Positions 42,177 through 50,373 of a stretch of DNA of 64,000 nt are shown piece after piece (position 1 is the first letter of the stretch; each line of letters opens with the position of its first letter). The stretch is from an uncultured Fretibacterium sp. GTDB lineage: Bacteria > Synergistota > Synergistia > Synergistales > Aminobacteriaceae. The DNA lies in assembly GCA_937911045.1 (NCBI GenBank), contig CALEPX010000021.1:161791-225790 (forward strand), written 5' to 3'. Position numbers and translations under genes: made by a program. Under the pieces are notes generated by a model. That model was not told the origin of the DNA, made no database searches, and worked only from the letters and a program-made list of their open reading frames with translations.

Positions 42177-43680
42177 TTTGAAGATTATCGCGGACACTCA
42201 AGAAGCTGAACAGACACGTGTGGCATTACTTGAGGACGGCAAATTAGCAGAAATTTTCATTGAGTACAACGATTTTCCGGAGGTTGCAGGCTCGAAATTT
42301 TCGCGTCAGGGTGATATATTCAAAGCACGGATCGACAAGATAATTCCTGGAATAAATGCGGCGTTTGTATCGATTGCTCCACATACGAAGCTGAAAGAAC
42401 TGCGCAAGAATACTCCGAGGAATGCGTTTCTGTATCTGAGCGATTTCCTGAACAAGTCCATGCAGCCCAAAGTCGGCAATGAAGTAATCGTTCAAGTTGT
42501 GAAGAATGCGCGAAAAAATAAAGCTCCGATGGTAAGTGCGAGAATTTCTATTCCGGGACGATGGCTTGTATTAGTGCCGGGAAGTGACGAGATTGGCGTT
42601 TCGCGTAGAATATTTGATCCGGATGAGAGGCATAGATTAAAAAAGATTGCCGAAGATATTAGCTCAGAATTGAAGGATTTCGGCGTAATTTTGCGAACTG
42701 CTGCTGAGGGAATTGACGAGAAATTGCTGCGTTCGGATATAGAATCGCTTGTGAAATTATGGTCTGAAATTCAGGAGAAAGCGAAGAATAATCACGCGCC
42801 ATGTTTGCTTTACCGTGATGTTGGAGCGTTGGGAAAAGTTCTGCGCGATGAAGTTTCGGGGAAAATTGACGAGATCATAGTTGATGACGCTGAAGAATTT
42901 GAGCATGTGCGTGATTTTGTTTCGAGATTTTACACGGAAGCTCCGGCGATTTCGCAATATAAAGGCATTGTGCCAATATTCGAGTTTTACGGAATTGAAG
43001 GCGAGATTGAACGCGCACTTGACCGCAAAGTCTGGTTGAAAAGCGGGGCGTATTTAGTGATTGACCAGACTGAAGCATTGACAGTTATAGACGTAAATAC
43101 CGGGAAATTCACGAGTGCTCCTGACATGAGGCACACGGTTTTGTCTGTGAATCTTGAAGCAGCGGTTGAGATTGCGCGACAGTTGAGATTGCGTGCGGTT
43201 GGCGGAATTGTTGTTGTGGATTTTATAGATATGGATTTTGAATCTGACAGGCGCGAATTGCTTGAACGTTTCGAGAAAGTTCTGTGTCATGACCGGTTGA
43301 AAGCGAGAGTGTTCAGTATTACGCAGCTAGGACTTGTTGAATTGACGCGCAAACGTGGGCGACCGGATTTGAGAAGTGTAATGACGCGAAATTGTCCGTT
43401 ATGCGGCGATAATGGCTGGGTGATTCGAGAGGAGAATATTGCGATTAATATCAAGCGATTGATTCGCAAGATTACGAGTGCTAATAATTCCGAAGCATTT
43501 TTGATTCAGACAGATCCGCACATGGCGAAATATATCCGTGATTATTTGCCTGATTGGCAGGAAGAATTTTCGCGCAAGATTTACGTTGACGGAGTTTCTG
43601 GACTTGACTGGGGAAAATATCGTGTTGAAATTCAGGGCAGTGTTGCAGATATTGAGGCGTATTTTGCGAATAAGCATTAG
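42169..43680 (+). CDS. rng: Ribonuclease E/G family endoribonuclease
   Basis: A 503-residue single-strand-specific endoribonuclease, similar in length to RNase G, active in mRNA decay and rRNA maturation. An S1 domain occupies about 35-125 (GDIFKARIDKIIPGINAAFV). The catalytic DNase I-like domain has ALTVIDVNTGKF and VVDFIDMDFESDRRELLE, with the two Mg-binding Asp residues. The zinc-link motif appears as CPLCGDNGWV (about 405). It lacks the long C-terminal degradosome scaffold of RNase E. Start is TTG 42169, inside the end of the DUF2344 gene with GGAAG upstream. rplU and rpmA, common neighbours in other bacteria, are absent. Confidence 0.92.
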   Translation: MTDLKIIADTQEAEQTRVALLEDGKLAEIFIEYNDFPEVAGSKFSRQGDIFKARIDKIIPGINAAFVSIAPHTKLKELRKNTPRNAFLYLSDFLNKSMQPKVGNEVIVQVVKNARKNKAPMVSARISIPGRWLVLVPGSDEIGVSRRIFDPDERHRLKKIAEDISSELKDFGVILRTAAEGIDEKLLRSDIESLVKLWSEIQEKAKNNHAPCLLYRDVGALGKVLRDEVSGKIDEIIVDDAEEFEHVRDFVSRFYTEAPAISQYKGIVPIFEFYGIEGEIERALDRKVWLKSGAYLVIDQTEALTVIDVNTGKFTSAPDMRHTVLSVNLEAAVEIARQLRLRAVGGIVVVDFIDMDFESDRRELLERFEKVLCHDRLKARVFSITQLGLVELTRKRGRPDLRSVMTRNCPLCGDNGWVIREENIAINIKRLIRKITSANNSEAFLIQTDPHMAKYIRDYLPDWQEEFSRKIYVDGVSGLDWGKYRVEIQGSVADIEAYFANKH

Positions 43681-43715
43681 AATGTGAGAAATAATTTTTA
43701 CGTGAGGATTTCGGA

Positions 43716-44618
43716 ATGGATATACGAGTTGATAATCTGGACAAATTAATCGACAAGTTCAACGGATTATTTGGGATTGTGTTAATTTGCCTTGTTGCAG
43801 GATTCCTGTTGCTGCTGAAATACGACAGAGTTCGGGGATTTCACAAATTTCTTGCGTTTGTGTGTCAAGTTTGCATGGTGATATTTTTCCTGATTGGTCT
43901 TAGTGGATTGGCGTTGATTGCGTTTGATTACGCGATGGAGAAGTTTTCGGATTCGGCGACGTATGCTCAAATCGTGCGTGAAAAATCTGAGCTTGAGAAA
44001 CGTGTCGAAGAATTAACAGTAATGAACGAAACTCTCAAATCAGATTCTCAGGAAAAGTCCGAACTTGAAAAACGCATTGACGAATTGACAGCCGAGAATA
44101 GCAAACTCAAATCCGAGAACGAATCGCTCAGTAATGTCGCTAAAGATGCTTTGGAATCCATAAGCTTGAATGCGTTGAGTATTTTAGCAGGGCGAGATTT
44201 TGACTTGAACATGTTCATTGCGTCGTTCAGTGGTTCACAATTTTTTCATGGGCATCATTACAAATTTTTCAGCAGTTATATTACTTGGGAAAGGGCCAAG
44301 AAATATTGTGAGAATGTCGGGGGACATTTAGTGACGATTAACTCTGCCGAAGAAAATGATTTTGTTCGCGAACTTATCAGGCAGCGTGGCTACAGAACTT
44401 CAGATATTTGGCTCGGAGCAATCAAAAAGAAGGGGAGATTACGCTGGGAATGGCTGACTGAAGAGCCGGTGACTTTTTCGAAGTGGAATCCTTCACAGTC
44501 AGGAATGGAATCGTCAAAGAACGGAGAATATCGTTTATACGTGATTAAAGATGAGTGGCGCGATTGGAGTAGCGGCGATTCTGGTAGCGGCTATTATATT
44601 TGCGAGTGGGATTTTTGA
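43716..44618 (+). CDS. Membrane-anchored coiled-coil protein with C-type-lectin-like domain (copy 1)
   Basis: A 300-residue protein with two transmembrane helices (about 18-34 and 50-72), a coiled coil (about 85-145, REKSELEKRVEEL and QEKSELEKRIDEL repeats) and a C-terminal C-type-lectin-like domain (about 175-300). The lectin signature is FHGHHYKFF, ITWERAKKYCENVGGHLVTI, a WxGxxxxxxxxxWxW stretch (WLGAIKKKGRLRWEWL) and a final YICEWDF. Only the outer pair of conserved Cys is present. Ligand unknown. Its closest relative in the window is the protein at 49346-50371 with the same domain order. The lectin part may face either side; with two helices and an N-terminus inside, it would be cytoplasmic. 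Confidence 0.8.
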   Translation: MDIRVDNLDKLIDKFNGLFGIVLICLVAGFLLLLKYDRVRGFHKFLAFVCQVCMVIFFLIGLSGLALIAFDYAMEKFSDSATYAQIVREKSELEKRVEELTVMNETLKSDSQEKSELEKRIDELTAENSKLKSENESLSNVAKDALESISLNALSILAGRDFDLNMFIASFSGSQFFHGHHYKFFSSYITWERAKKYCENVGGHLVTINSAEENDFVRELIRQRGYRTSDIWLGAIKKKGRLRWEWLTEEPVTFSKWNPSQSGMESSKNGEYRLYVIKDEWRDWSSGDSGSGYYICEWDF

Positions 44619-44627
44619 GGAGGAATT

Positions 44628-45584
44628 ATGGCAAAAAAGGATATGGGAGAGAAATTGCTTGCCGATTATAACGACGTGTTTGCTGATATTGTGAACGCGT
44701 ATTTTTCGATCACGAGTAGAAGCATCGGGCGCAAAATTCCCGAAGTTAAACCCGAAAATTTGCGAAACACTCGTCCAAGATCGATTTACAAAGCCGAAGG
44801 ATCGATTCACGAACAGGAACGAGATATTGTGAAATTGTGGGTTTCGGAAGGGATTGTGTTATGTTTAGTTGGACTTGAAAACCAAACAGAAATGGATTAC
44901 GATATGGTTCTGAGAGTTTTTGGTTACGAGGGCGCAGATTATCGCAAACAACTTTTGAAGCGCAAGAAGGAACGATATTTTGTGATTACGATCGTGTTAT
45001 ATTACGGAACTGACACGAGATGGACTGCACCGGTTGATTTATTTTCGCGATTGAATGTCCCCGAGGGATTTCGTGAACATGTGAATAATTGCAAAGTGAA
45101 CGTACTTGAACTAGCTTGGCTGACGGACGAAGAGGCGTCGTATTTCAAGAGTGATTTTCGTTTTGTTGTTGATTACCTGAGACAAGTTCGTGCGAATAAG
45201 GATTACGTTCCCGAGGAAAGCGCGGTTGAACACATTGATGAAATGTTGAAGCTAATGGAAATTTTCACTGGTGATCGGCGATTTGAAGATGCTCAGAAAA
45301 AGTTGGAAAAAATGAGAGAGGAAGGTGAGGAGAAGATTATGATCAGAAGTTTTTTACGGGACGCTGAAGAACGAGGAATTGCTATAGGCGTGGAACAAGG
45401 ACTTGAACAGGGAATTGCCATGGGCGTAGAACAAGGAATTGAACAGGGAATTGCGCAGGAAGCAGCCCGAAATAAAGCAGAAAAAGAGCGTAAACGTGAA
45501 GAGCTTATGAAATTTGTGCGTTCTTTTGGAATGTCTCCCGAACAAATTAAAGAATTTACGGTGATTTACGATGGCAAAAATTAG
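44628..45584 (+). CDS. Rpn/YhgA-type PD-(D/E)XK nuclease family protein
   Basis: A 318-residue protein of the Rpn (recombination-promoting nuclease, formerly transposase_31) type. The N-terminal nuclease core has FADIVNAYFSI, then VLCLVGLENQTEMDYDM where the ExQ pair of the PD-(D/E)XK fold sits, and YFVITIVLYYGTDTRW. A helical linker leads to a tail with G-V-E-Q-G-I repeats (about 250-275) and the closing GMSPEQIKEFTVIYDGKN. GGAGGAATT precedes the ATG, 9 bp after the lectin-like gene. Rpn proteins promote RecA-independent recombination and are variable, often phase-varying through internal starts and tails. The last 239 bp are duplicated just downstream. Confidence 0.82.
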   Translation: MAKKDMGEKLLADYNDVFADIVNAYFSITSRSIGRKIPEVKPENLRNTRPRSIYKAEGSIHEQERDIVKLWVSEGIVLCLVGLENQTEMDYDMVLRVFGYEGADYRKQLLKRKKERYFVITIVLYYGTDTRWTAPVDLFSRLNVPEGFREHVNNCKVNVLELAWLTDEEASYFKSDFRFVVDYLRQVRANKDYVPEESAVEHIDEMLKLMEIFTGDRRFEDAQKKLEKMREEGEEKIMIRSFLRDAEERGIAIGVEQGLEQGIAMGVEQGIEQGIAQEAARNKAEKERKREELMKFVRSFGMSPEQIKEFTVIYDGKN

Positions 45585-45772
45585 AAGTTTTTTACAGGAC
45601 GCTGAAGAACGAGGAATTGCTATAGGCGTGGAACAGGGAATTGCGCAGGCAGCAGCCCGAAAAAAAGCAGAAAAAGAGCGTAAACGTGAAAAGCTTATGA
45701 AACTTTTGCGTTCTTTTGGAATGTCTCCCGAACAAATTAAAGAATTTACGGTGATTTATGATGGCTAAAATT
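45345..45772 (+). repeat. Tandem duplication of the Rpn C-terminal tail
   Basis: Sequence from 45345 (AGAAGTTTTTTACGGGACG) to 45583 recurs from 45584 (AGAAGTTTTTTACAGGACG) to about 45772. The second copy lacks about 48 bp encoding one LEQGIAMGVEQGIEQG segment and has a few substitutions. The junction lies at the end of the full-length gene, so copy 2 forms a tail-only reading frame. Confidence 0.85.
45571..45768 (+). pseudogene. Tail-only fragment of the Rpn-type gene
   Basis: A 65-residue frame opening with ATG 45571, which overlaps the upstream stop. It encodes KIRSFLQDAEERGIAIGVEQ and ends SPEQIKEFTVIYDG, that is, only the coiled tail of the Rpn-type protein without the nuclease. No convincing ribosome site precedes it, although overlap could allow reinitiation. 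Most likely a relic of duplication. A functional role as a short regulatory or dimerising tail, as with internally started Rpn products, cannot be excluded. Confidence 0.6.
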
Positions 45773-45810
45773 AATAGAAATGTCACTTGATGGAGCTTGA
45801 TGGAGCTATT

Positions 45811-47178
45811 ATGCCAACAAAAATAGTTTATAAATATTCCTGCAACGAATGCGGCTTTGTTACGACGACTAAGACCGGCAAATGTCCGTCGTGCGGTGCG
45901 TGGGGAAGTCTGGAACTCGTCAACGAACCTGTCCAAAGTTTCCGGCGCGTAAATAATTCAAGCACAAGTGTAATCAGCGCGCTAAACGTGAAAGCTCCGC
46001 CTAGAATTTCGACTGGCATTAGCGAGTTTGATCGTGTTCTTGGAGGCGGACTTGTTCCGGGTGGAGTTGTATTAATCGGCGGTCAACCCGGGATCGGCAA
46101 GTCTACGTTATTGTTGCAGGCTGCTGGAAGTGTCGCGAAAATCAGGAATGCTCCGGTGCTGTACATTTCAGGCGAAGAATCTGATGCCCAAGTTGCGTTA
46201 CGTGCGTCTCGAACGGGGATTTTGTCGGAGAATTTGTACTTGTGTTCAGGCTCGGATCTGGAATCTGCGCTGAATAATATTTACGAACGGGAATTTGTGT
46301 TTTTCGTGTTGGATAGCGTTCAGGCGATGAATGCGAATGAGGATTCGGGTTGGCACGGAACACCTAATCAGGTTCGTGCGGTTGCTCAGCGTGTGATTGA
46401 CGTTGCGCGCGAGAAAAATATTCCAGCTGTGATGATCGGGCATATCACGAAAGATGGCAAAATTGCGGGCCCAATGTTACTCGAACACATGGTCGACACG
46501 GTATTGAGTTTTTCGGGCGAGGGTTATTCGTCGTACAGAATGCTCAGAGCTGTTAAAAATCGTTACGGCAACACAGATGAACTCGGAATTTTCGAAATGC
46601 GTGAGGCTGGATTGATTCCGGTTAAGGACAAGAGCGGATTATACTGGAATCGTGATGATGCGGCAGTTTCAGGAGTTGCGATGACGATTGCGCTTGAAGG
46701 CAACACGCCATTAGCAGCAGAAATTCAAACGTTAGCAGCTCGAACAGTTTTCCCATATCCGAGACGAACTTCGCGTGGAATTGACCTGAACAGATTCCAG
46801 CTTTTGACGGCGGTAGTTGACAGGCGTTGCGGAATTTCGACGAATAATCATGATTTATACATAAACGTTGCTGGCGGATTTTCGATACATGATCCATCGG
46901 CGGATTTGCCTGCGTGTGCAGCGATTGCGTCTGCGTTGAAGAATGTGCCGTTAATTTCTGGGACATGTTGGCTCGGGGAAGTTGGCTTAGCCGGAGAAGT
47001 TCGCCCCGTCACGAGAATTTCCCTGAGATTACGAGAGGCTGAGCGTTTGGGATTCAGTTCGGTCATAATCAGCTCAAAAGAGAAGCTTGAACACGAAAAC
47101 TCATTCGCATTCAAGAAAATTATTCGCGCCAGTCACATTGACGAAGCACTCGCACCGTTACTCCTGAAGAAATCCTGA
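45811..47178 (+). CDS. radA: DNA repair / recombination ATPase RadA (Sms)
   Basis: RadA is a hexameric helicase that helps branch migration during homologous recombination. The 455-residue protein has a zinc finger C11xxC14...C25xxC28, a RecA-like domain with Walker A GGQPGIGKST (90-99), SGEESDAQV, the RadA-specific KNRYG motif (VKNRYGNTDELGIFEM) and a C-terminal Lon-protease-like domain with DPSADLPACAAIASA. ATG 45811 is chosen for its TGGAGCTATT upstream; two in-frame ATGs earlier lie within GATGGAGCT repeats. All expected motifs are intact. Confidence 0.94.
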   Translation: MPTKIVYKYSCNECGFVTTTKTGKCPSCGAWGSLELVNEPVQSFRRVNNSSTSVISALNVKAPPRISTGISEFDRVLGGGLVPGGVVLIGGQPGIGKSTLLLQAAGSVAKIRNAPVLYISGEESDAQVALRASRTGILSENLYLCSGSDLESALNNIYEREFVFFVLDSVQAMNANEDSGWHGTPNQVRAVAQRVIDVAREKNIPAVMIGHITKDGKIAGPMLLEHMVDTVLSFSGEGYSSYRMLRAVKNRYGNTDELGIFEMREAGLIPVKDKSGLYWNRDDAAVSGVAMTIALEGNTPLAAEIQTLAARTVFPYPRRTSRGIDLNRFQLLTAVVDRRCGISTNNHDLYINVAGGFSIHDPSADLPACAAIASALKNVPLISGTCWLGEVGLAGEVRPVTRISLRLREAERLGFSSVIISSKEKLEHENSFAFKKIIRASHIDEALAPLLLKKS

Positions 47179-47195
47179 GAATCCTGAGCTAATCG

Positions 47196-48233
47196 TTACG
47201 GAATGTTGTGCAATTTCCACGACGCACGCGTAACGTAACAAATGTTGCTCTTGTAATTATCCCAGTTGAACCCAGTGTCATGCGTTGACCAGTTAGTCGG
47301 TCTTTCCTGAGCTTCTAAGCCAGCCGGTTTCGAGCCACCGCTTGAGAGAATATACAGGTTGAAGATTTTCTCGTTCTTGTGATATTCGCAGAAGATTCGC
47401 AAAATATCGCTCACGTAGGGACTTCGATTCCCCCAACTGTTTCTATTATCGTCATTCATGATTTGGTAACAGAAATCAGTGCCGTTCAAGAAAAATTTCT
47501 CGTTCTTAAGGTACATTACTTCGGCTACTCCTGGAATTGTCACGTCCTCAGGGAAAAATTTTTGCAAGTCCAGATTTTTATCTTTATTAGTGTTGTTGAT
47601 CTTTGGAATGTAAAAGGGTATACCCACACTCGGGATCACTCCCCACGATTTAATCTTAAACTTGTCGTCATAAATGAAATCTATATTATCACTGAGGTCT
47701 TTTTTTGAATTTATTATTCTATAGTTGACAGTAGAATTACCCGTTAAAACGAAGGCTTGTCCAGGATGATCTCCCTTTGAATGTATAAACATTCCCGAAG
47801 GTTCTGCGCGTTGTGCGGGCTTTGTGTATAGAAGCGAAAATTGCACACCACATTGCGTCTCATCGTCTTCGTCAACATGTTTACTATCCTTGTCGTATAT
47901 GACTATTGGGTTACTGTAGACGGAAAATGCTGGATTCAAACTGGATTTTGGATTCCCATCATTACCTAAAGATTCTTTCAACTTATCCGCCTCCAGAACC
48001 TTCCATAATCCGTAACCGCAAGTTTTGATTCGGTTATCGATGTGCGCGACGATTCTTTCGCCTTTTTCACGCGCGAGTAACAAGTAATGTGCCCGAACTG
48101 AGAACATGGACAGCCAATATACCCCGGCAGCCAATGACACTATGAACGCTGCCTGCAAAACTGAGCCGATTAGAATTTCAGCCAAGATATAAGCTTTTGA
48201 TTTATGACGCGCGATTCGCATTCGTAAATTCAC
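47196..48233 (-). CDS. PilW-like minor pseudopilin
   Basis: A 345-residue protein with a type IV prepilin-like start. A short basic leader (NLRMRIARHKSKA) is followed by YILAEILIGSVLQAAFIVS, where cleavage after Ala would leave Glu at position 5 of the mature helix, the pilin hallmark. After a long N-terminal helix comes RIVAHIDNRIKTCGYGLW, typical of PilW-family proteins, then a beta-rich domain with only weak resemblance to known pseudopilins. The leader has Ala rather than Gly at -1, which is tolerated in some systems. No other pilus or secretion genes lie nearby. TAACAGGGAGTG precedes the start. Confidence 0.65.
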   Translation of the reverse strand: MNLRMRIARHKSKAYILAEILIGSVLQAAFIVSLAAGVYWLSMFSVRAHYLLLAREKGERIVAHIDNRIKTCGYGLWKVLEADKLKESLGNDGNPKSSLNPAFSVYSNPIVIYDKDSKHVDEDDETQCGVQFSLLYTKPAQRAEPSGMFIHSKGDHPGQAFVLTGNSTVNYRIINSKKDLSDNIDFIYDDKFKIKSWGVIPSVGIPFYIPKINNTNKDKNLDLQKFFPEDVTIPGVAEVMYLKNEKFFLNGTDFCYQIMNDDNRNSWGNRSPYVSDILRIFCEYHKNEKIFNLYILSSGGSKPAGLEAQERPTNWSTHDTGFNWDNYKSNICYVTRASWKLHNIP

Positions 48234-48322
48234 TCCCTGTTGTGATTCATAATTTTGCGTATTTTCGTTGTGTTGCGAAAAAATGTTTTGGTATATTATA
48301 AACTCGTTGGAAATATTTTGGG

Positions 48323-48348
48323 AATTTAACGAATTTAACGAAATTAAC
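48323..48348 (+). repeat. Three 9-bp direct repeats in the desulfoferrodoxin leader
   Basis: AATTTAACG occurs twice in direct succession (48323-48331, 48332-48340), followed by the near copy AAATTAAC (48341-48348). They lie between a possible promoter (TTGTGT at 48268, extended TATATT at 48292) and the AGAGGGGG ribosome site of the desulfoferrodoxin gene. A redox regulator site is conceivable but no known box is matched. Confidence 0.5.
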
Positions 48349-48368
48349 TCAGAGGGGGATTATTAATT

Positions 48369-48737
48369 ATGGAAAAACTCAATGTTTTCAAATGCGCAAA
48401 ATGTGGCAATATCGTCGAAGTCATGCACGTCGGCGGTGGTGAGTTGAATTGTTGCGGTGAGGCAATGAAGCAGCTCAGGGAAAATACAACCGATGCAGCT
48501 CAGGAAAAACACGTCCCGGTTTTCGACGGCGGGAATGTCAAAGTCGGCAGCGTCGCTCATCCAATGCAGGACGAGCACTTTATCGAGTGGGTCGAGGTCA
48601 TCAACGGCGACAAAGTTTGCAGAAAATTCCTGAAGCCCGGTGAAGCTCCTGAAGCAGAATTTGCCTGCGCAAAACCAGGTGCAACAATGCGCGAATTTTG
48701 CAACAAACACGGACTTTGGAAAGCTGAAGTGAAATAG
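48369..48737 (+). CDS. dfx: Desulfoferrodoxin (class I superoxide reductase)
   Basis: Reduces superoxide to hydrogen peroxide without making oxygen, a defence used by anaerobes. The 122-residue protein has both iron centres: the rubredoxin-like N-terminal site with C9, C12, C28, C29, and the catalytic centre with His48, His64, His70, C111 and His114 (VAHPMQDEHFIEW, REFCNKHGLW). All ligands are present, so it is the full class I form, not the one-iron neelaredoxin. The gene follows a repeat-bearing leader and precedes ferritin by 2 bp. Confidence 0.95.
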   Translation: MEKLNVFKCAKCGNIVEVMHVGGGELNCCGEAMKQLRENTTDAAQEKHVPVFDGGNVKVGSVAHPMQDEHFIEWVEVINGDKVCRKFLKPGEAPEAEFACAKPGATMREFCNKHGLWKAEVK

Positions 48738-48739
48738 TC

Positions 48740-49228
48740 ATGAAGATTTCGGATTCAATGGTCGCGGCAATTAACGATCAGATTAAGGCAGAATTTGATT
48801 CGGCGTATATTTATCTCGCGATGTCGGCGTATCTTGAAAATTCCGGTCTCTCAGGCATGGCGCACTGGATGAACAAGCAATACAAAGAGGAAATCGAACA
48901 TGCTGAACGTTTCATCAAGTATCTTTACGAACGCGGTGCACGTGTGATAATTCCGGAGATTGCGAAACCCAAAGAAGTTTATCCGAGTGCAGTCGAAGTT
49001 TTCCGGGAAGCTTACAGACATGAGCAATACGTCACGTCGAGAATTTACAAACTTGTTGACATGGCAGTTGCTGAGAAAGATTACGCCACGCAATCAATGC
49101 TGAAATGGTACGTTGATGAGCAGCTCGAAGAAGAGGAGAACACCGGCGGCATAGTTGCGAAGTTCGAATTTTTGGGCGAGGACAAACACAGCGTCTATTT
49201 GATCGACAAGGAACTCGCGGCTCGATAG
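48740..49228 (+). CDS. ftnA: Bacterial ferritin
   Basis: A 162-residue non-haem ferritin, which oxidises and stores iron in a 24-subunit shell. The four-helix bundle carries the ferroxidase residues: Glu in KAEFDSAYIYLAM (helix A), ExxH in EEIEHAERFIKY (helix B) and Glu in DEQLEEEENTGGIV (helix C/D). Length and start (MKISDSMVAAINDQI) match the FTN family. Translation is coupled to desulfoferrodoxin, linking superoxide removal with iron sequestration. A terminator lies 25 bp downstream. Confidence 0.94.
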   Translation: MKISDSMVAAINDQIKAEFDSAYIYLAMSAYLENSGLSGMAHWMNKQYKEEIEHAERFIKYLYERGARVIIPEIAKPKEVYPSAVEVFREAYRHEQYVTSRIYKLVDMAVAEKDYATQSMLKWYVDEQLEEEENTGGIVAKFEFLGEDKHSVYLIDKELAAR

Positions 49229-49253
49229 AAATTGCGAATATTTTACTAATCTG

Positions 49254-49289
49254 AATCTCTCTGGAAATTGCGCCGGAGAGATTTTTTTT
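49254..49289 (+). terminator. Rho-independent terminator after ferritin
   Basis: AATCTCTCTGG pairs with CCGGAGAGATT (11 bp, one U-G wobble) around an AAATTGCG loop, followed by eight T. A strong intrinsic terminator for the desulfoferrodoxin-ferritin transcript. Confidence 0.9.
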
Positions 49290-49345
49290 GCTGGCAATTA
49301 TGCTAAACTGTGAGAATAATTCTGGGATTGAGAGGAATTTTGCCA

Positions 49346-50371
49346 ATGGAATCTTTGAATAATTTGTATCAGGTGATTGATAAAGTCGGAACGTTGAACA
49401 GTCTTTTCGGATTAATCGTAATTTGTGTGATTGCAGGTTGTGTACTAGTTCTTTACTCACGACACATTAACCGGTTTTACAAGCCGTTGCGAATCGTTTT
49501 GCAATTTTGTATGGCTGCGTTTCTGTCGTTTGGTTTGATAGGATTAGTTGCGCTTGCGGTGACAAATTTTGTCGGTCAATTCTACGTTGCGTTATTCTTG
49601 AGTTTGGGATTATCCGGAGCGATTTCACTTGCTGCGTTGTTCCTGATAAATCGCAAAAACAAGAAAGTCAAAGATTTGCGGAACCAGAAAGAACTTGCGG
49701 AGAAAAATTTAGCCGAAGCTTTGAAGACGGGTGACGAATTGCGCGAAAATTTGCGGAAACTTGAATCCGAAAAATCTGCTCTTGAAAATAATATTGCGAA
49801 TCTTAAATCGGATATTTCGGACAAACTCGGGACTACAAATTCAGAACTTGAGAATTTGCGGAAAAATAACGATGCGTTGGAAGCCGAGAAATCCGAACTT
49901 GCGAAAAAATGCGATAATTTGCGGCAGGAAAATGACACGCTCAAAAATCAGCGCGCAAAAATCACAAGCTCACTGATAGCTGGTGCGACAGAATTTAACG
50001 GTCATCATTACGAAGTGTTTCTTGAGGATATTTCTTGGGAGGCTGCACGTCAGAGATGCGAAAATATGGGCGGACATCTTGCGACGATAACTTCACAGGC
50101 AATGCAGGACTTCATCGTGAAGAATTTTCTGCGAACATCTCCCGGCTGGCTTAAGTGGCTTAAGAGCTATTGGATCGGCGGCTATACTAACGATAATAAA
50201 GAGTGCTTTTGGGTGACTGGTGAAAAATGGGAATACTCAAACTTGGGCGCGAATGATGTTATTGCGAGTAATGCGAAGCTCCGAATCTATGGCTTCATGA
50301 ACAATGGAGAATGGTCTTTCAGCTCGGATAATTCAACAGCGGATAGTTACATTTGCGAGTGGGATTTTTAG
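49346..50371 (+). CDS. Membrane-anchored coiled-coil protein with C-type-lectin-like domain (copy 2)
   Basis: A 341-residue paralogue of the protein at 43716. It has three hydrophobic helices (about 20-38, 46-70, 78-100), a long coiled coil (about 105-220; many ELxxLRxxxxALExE repeats) and a C-terminal C-type-lectin-like domain (about 228-341): FNGHHYEVF, ISWEAARQRCENMGGHLATI, YWIGGYTNDNKECFWVTGEKW and the same ending, YICEWDF. ATG 49346 is preferred for GAGAGGAAT upstream. With three helices the domain should lie on the opposite side of the membrane from copy 1 if both N-termini are oriented alike. It overlaps nothing and precedes a TIGR02757 gene by 2 bp. Confidence 0.8.
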   Translation: MESLNNLYQVIDKVGTLNSLFGLIVICVIAGCVLVLYSRHINRFYKPLRIVLQFCMAAFLSFGLIGLVALAVTNFVGQFYVALFLSLGLSGAISLAALFLINRKNKKVKDLRNQKELAEKNLAEALKTGDELRENLRKLESEKSALENNIANLKSDISDKLGTTNSELENLRKNNDALEAEKSELAKKCDNLRQENDTLKNQRAKITSSLIAGATEFNGHHYEVFLEDISWEAARQRCENMGGHLATITSQAMQDFIVKNFLRTSPGWLKWLKSYWIGGYTNDNKECFWVTGEKWEYSNLGANDVIASNAKLRIYGFMNNGEWSFSSDNSTADSYICEWDF

Positions 50372-50373
50372 CG

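Noticed and set aside
44628..45584. Rpn-type gene as part of an insertion sequence, since the family was once called transposase_31
   Set aside because: No terminal inverted repeats or target duplications surround it, and Rpn proteins are host nucleases rather than IS transposases.
43716..50371. Diversity-generating retroelement, because target proteins of these often have C-type-lectin folds
   Set aside because: No reverse transcriptase, no template repeat and no adenine-biased variable copy was found in the window. The lectin-like C-termini of the two proteins are divergent in general, not only at A positions.
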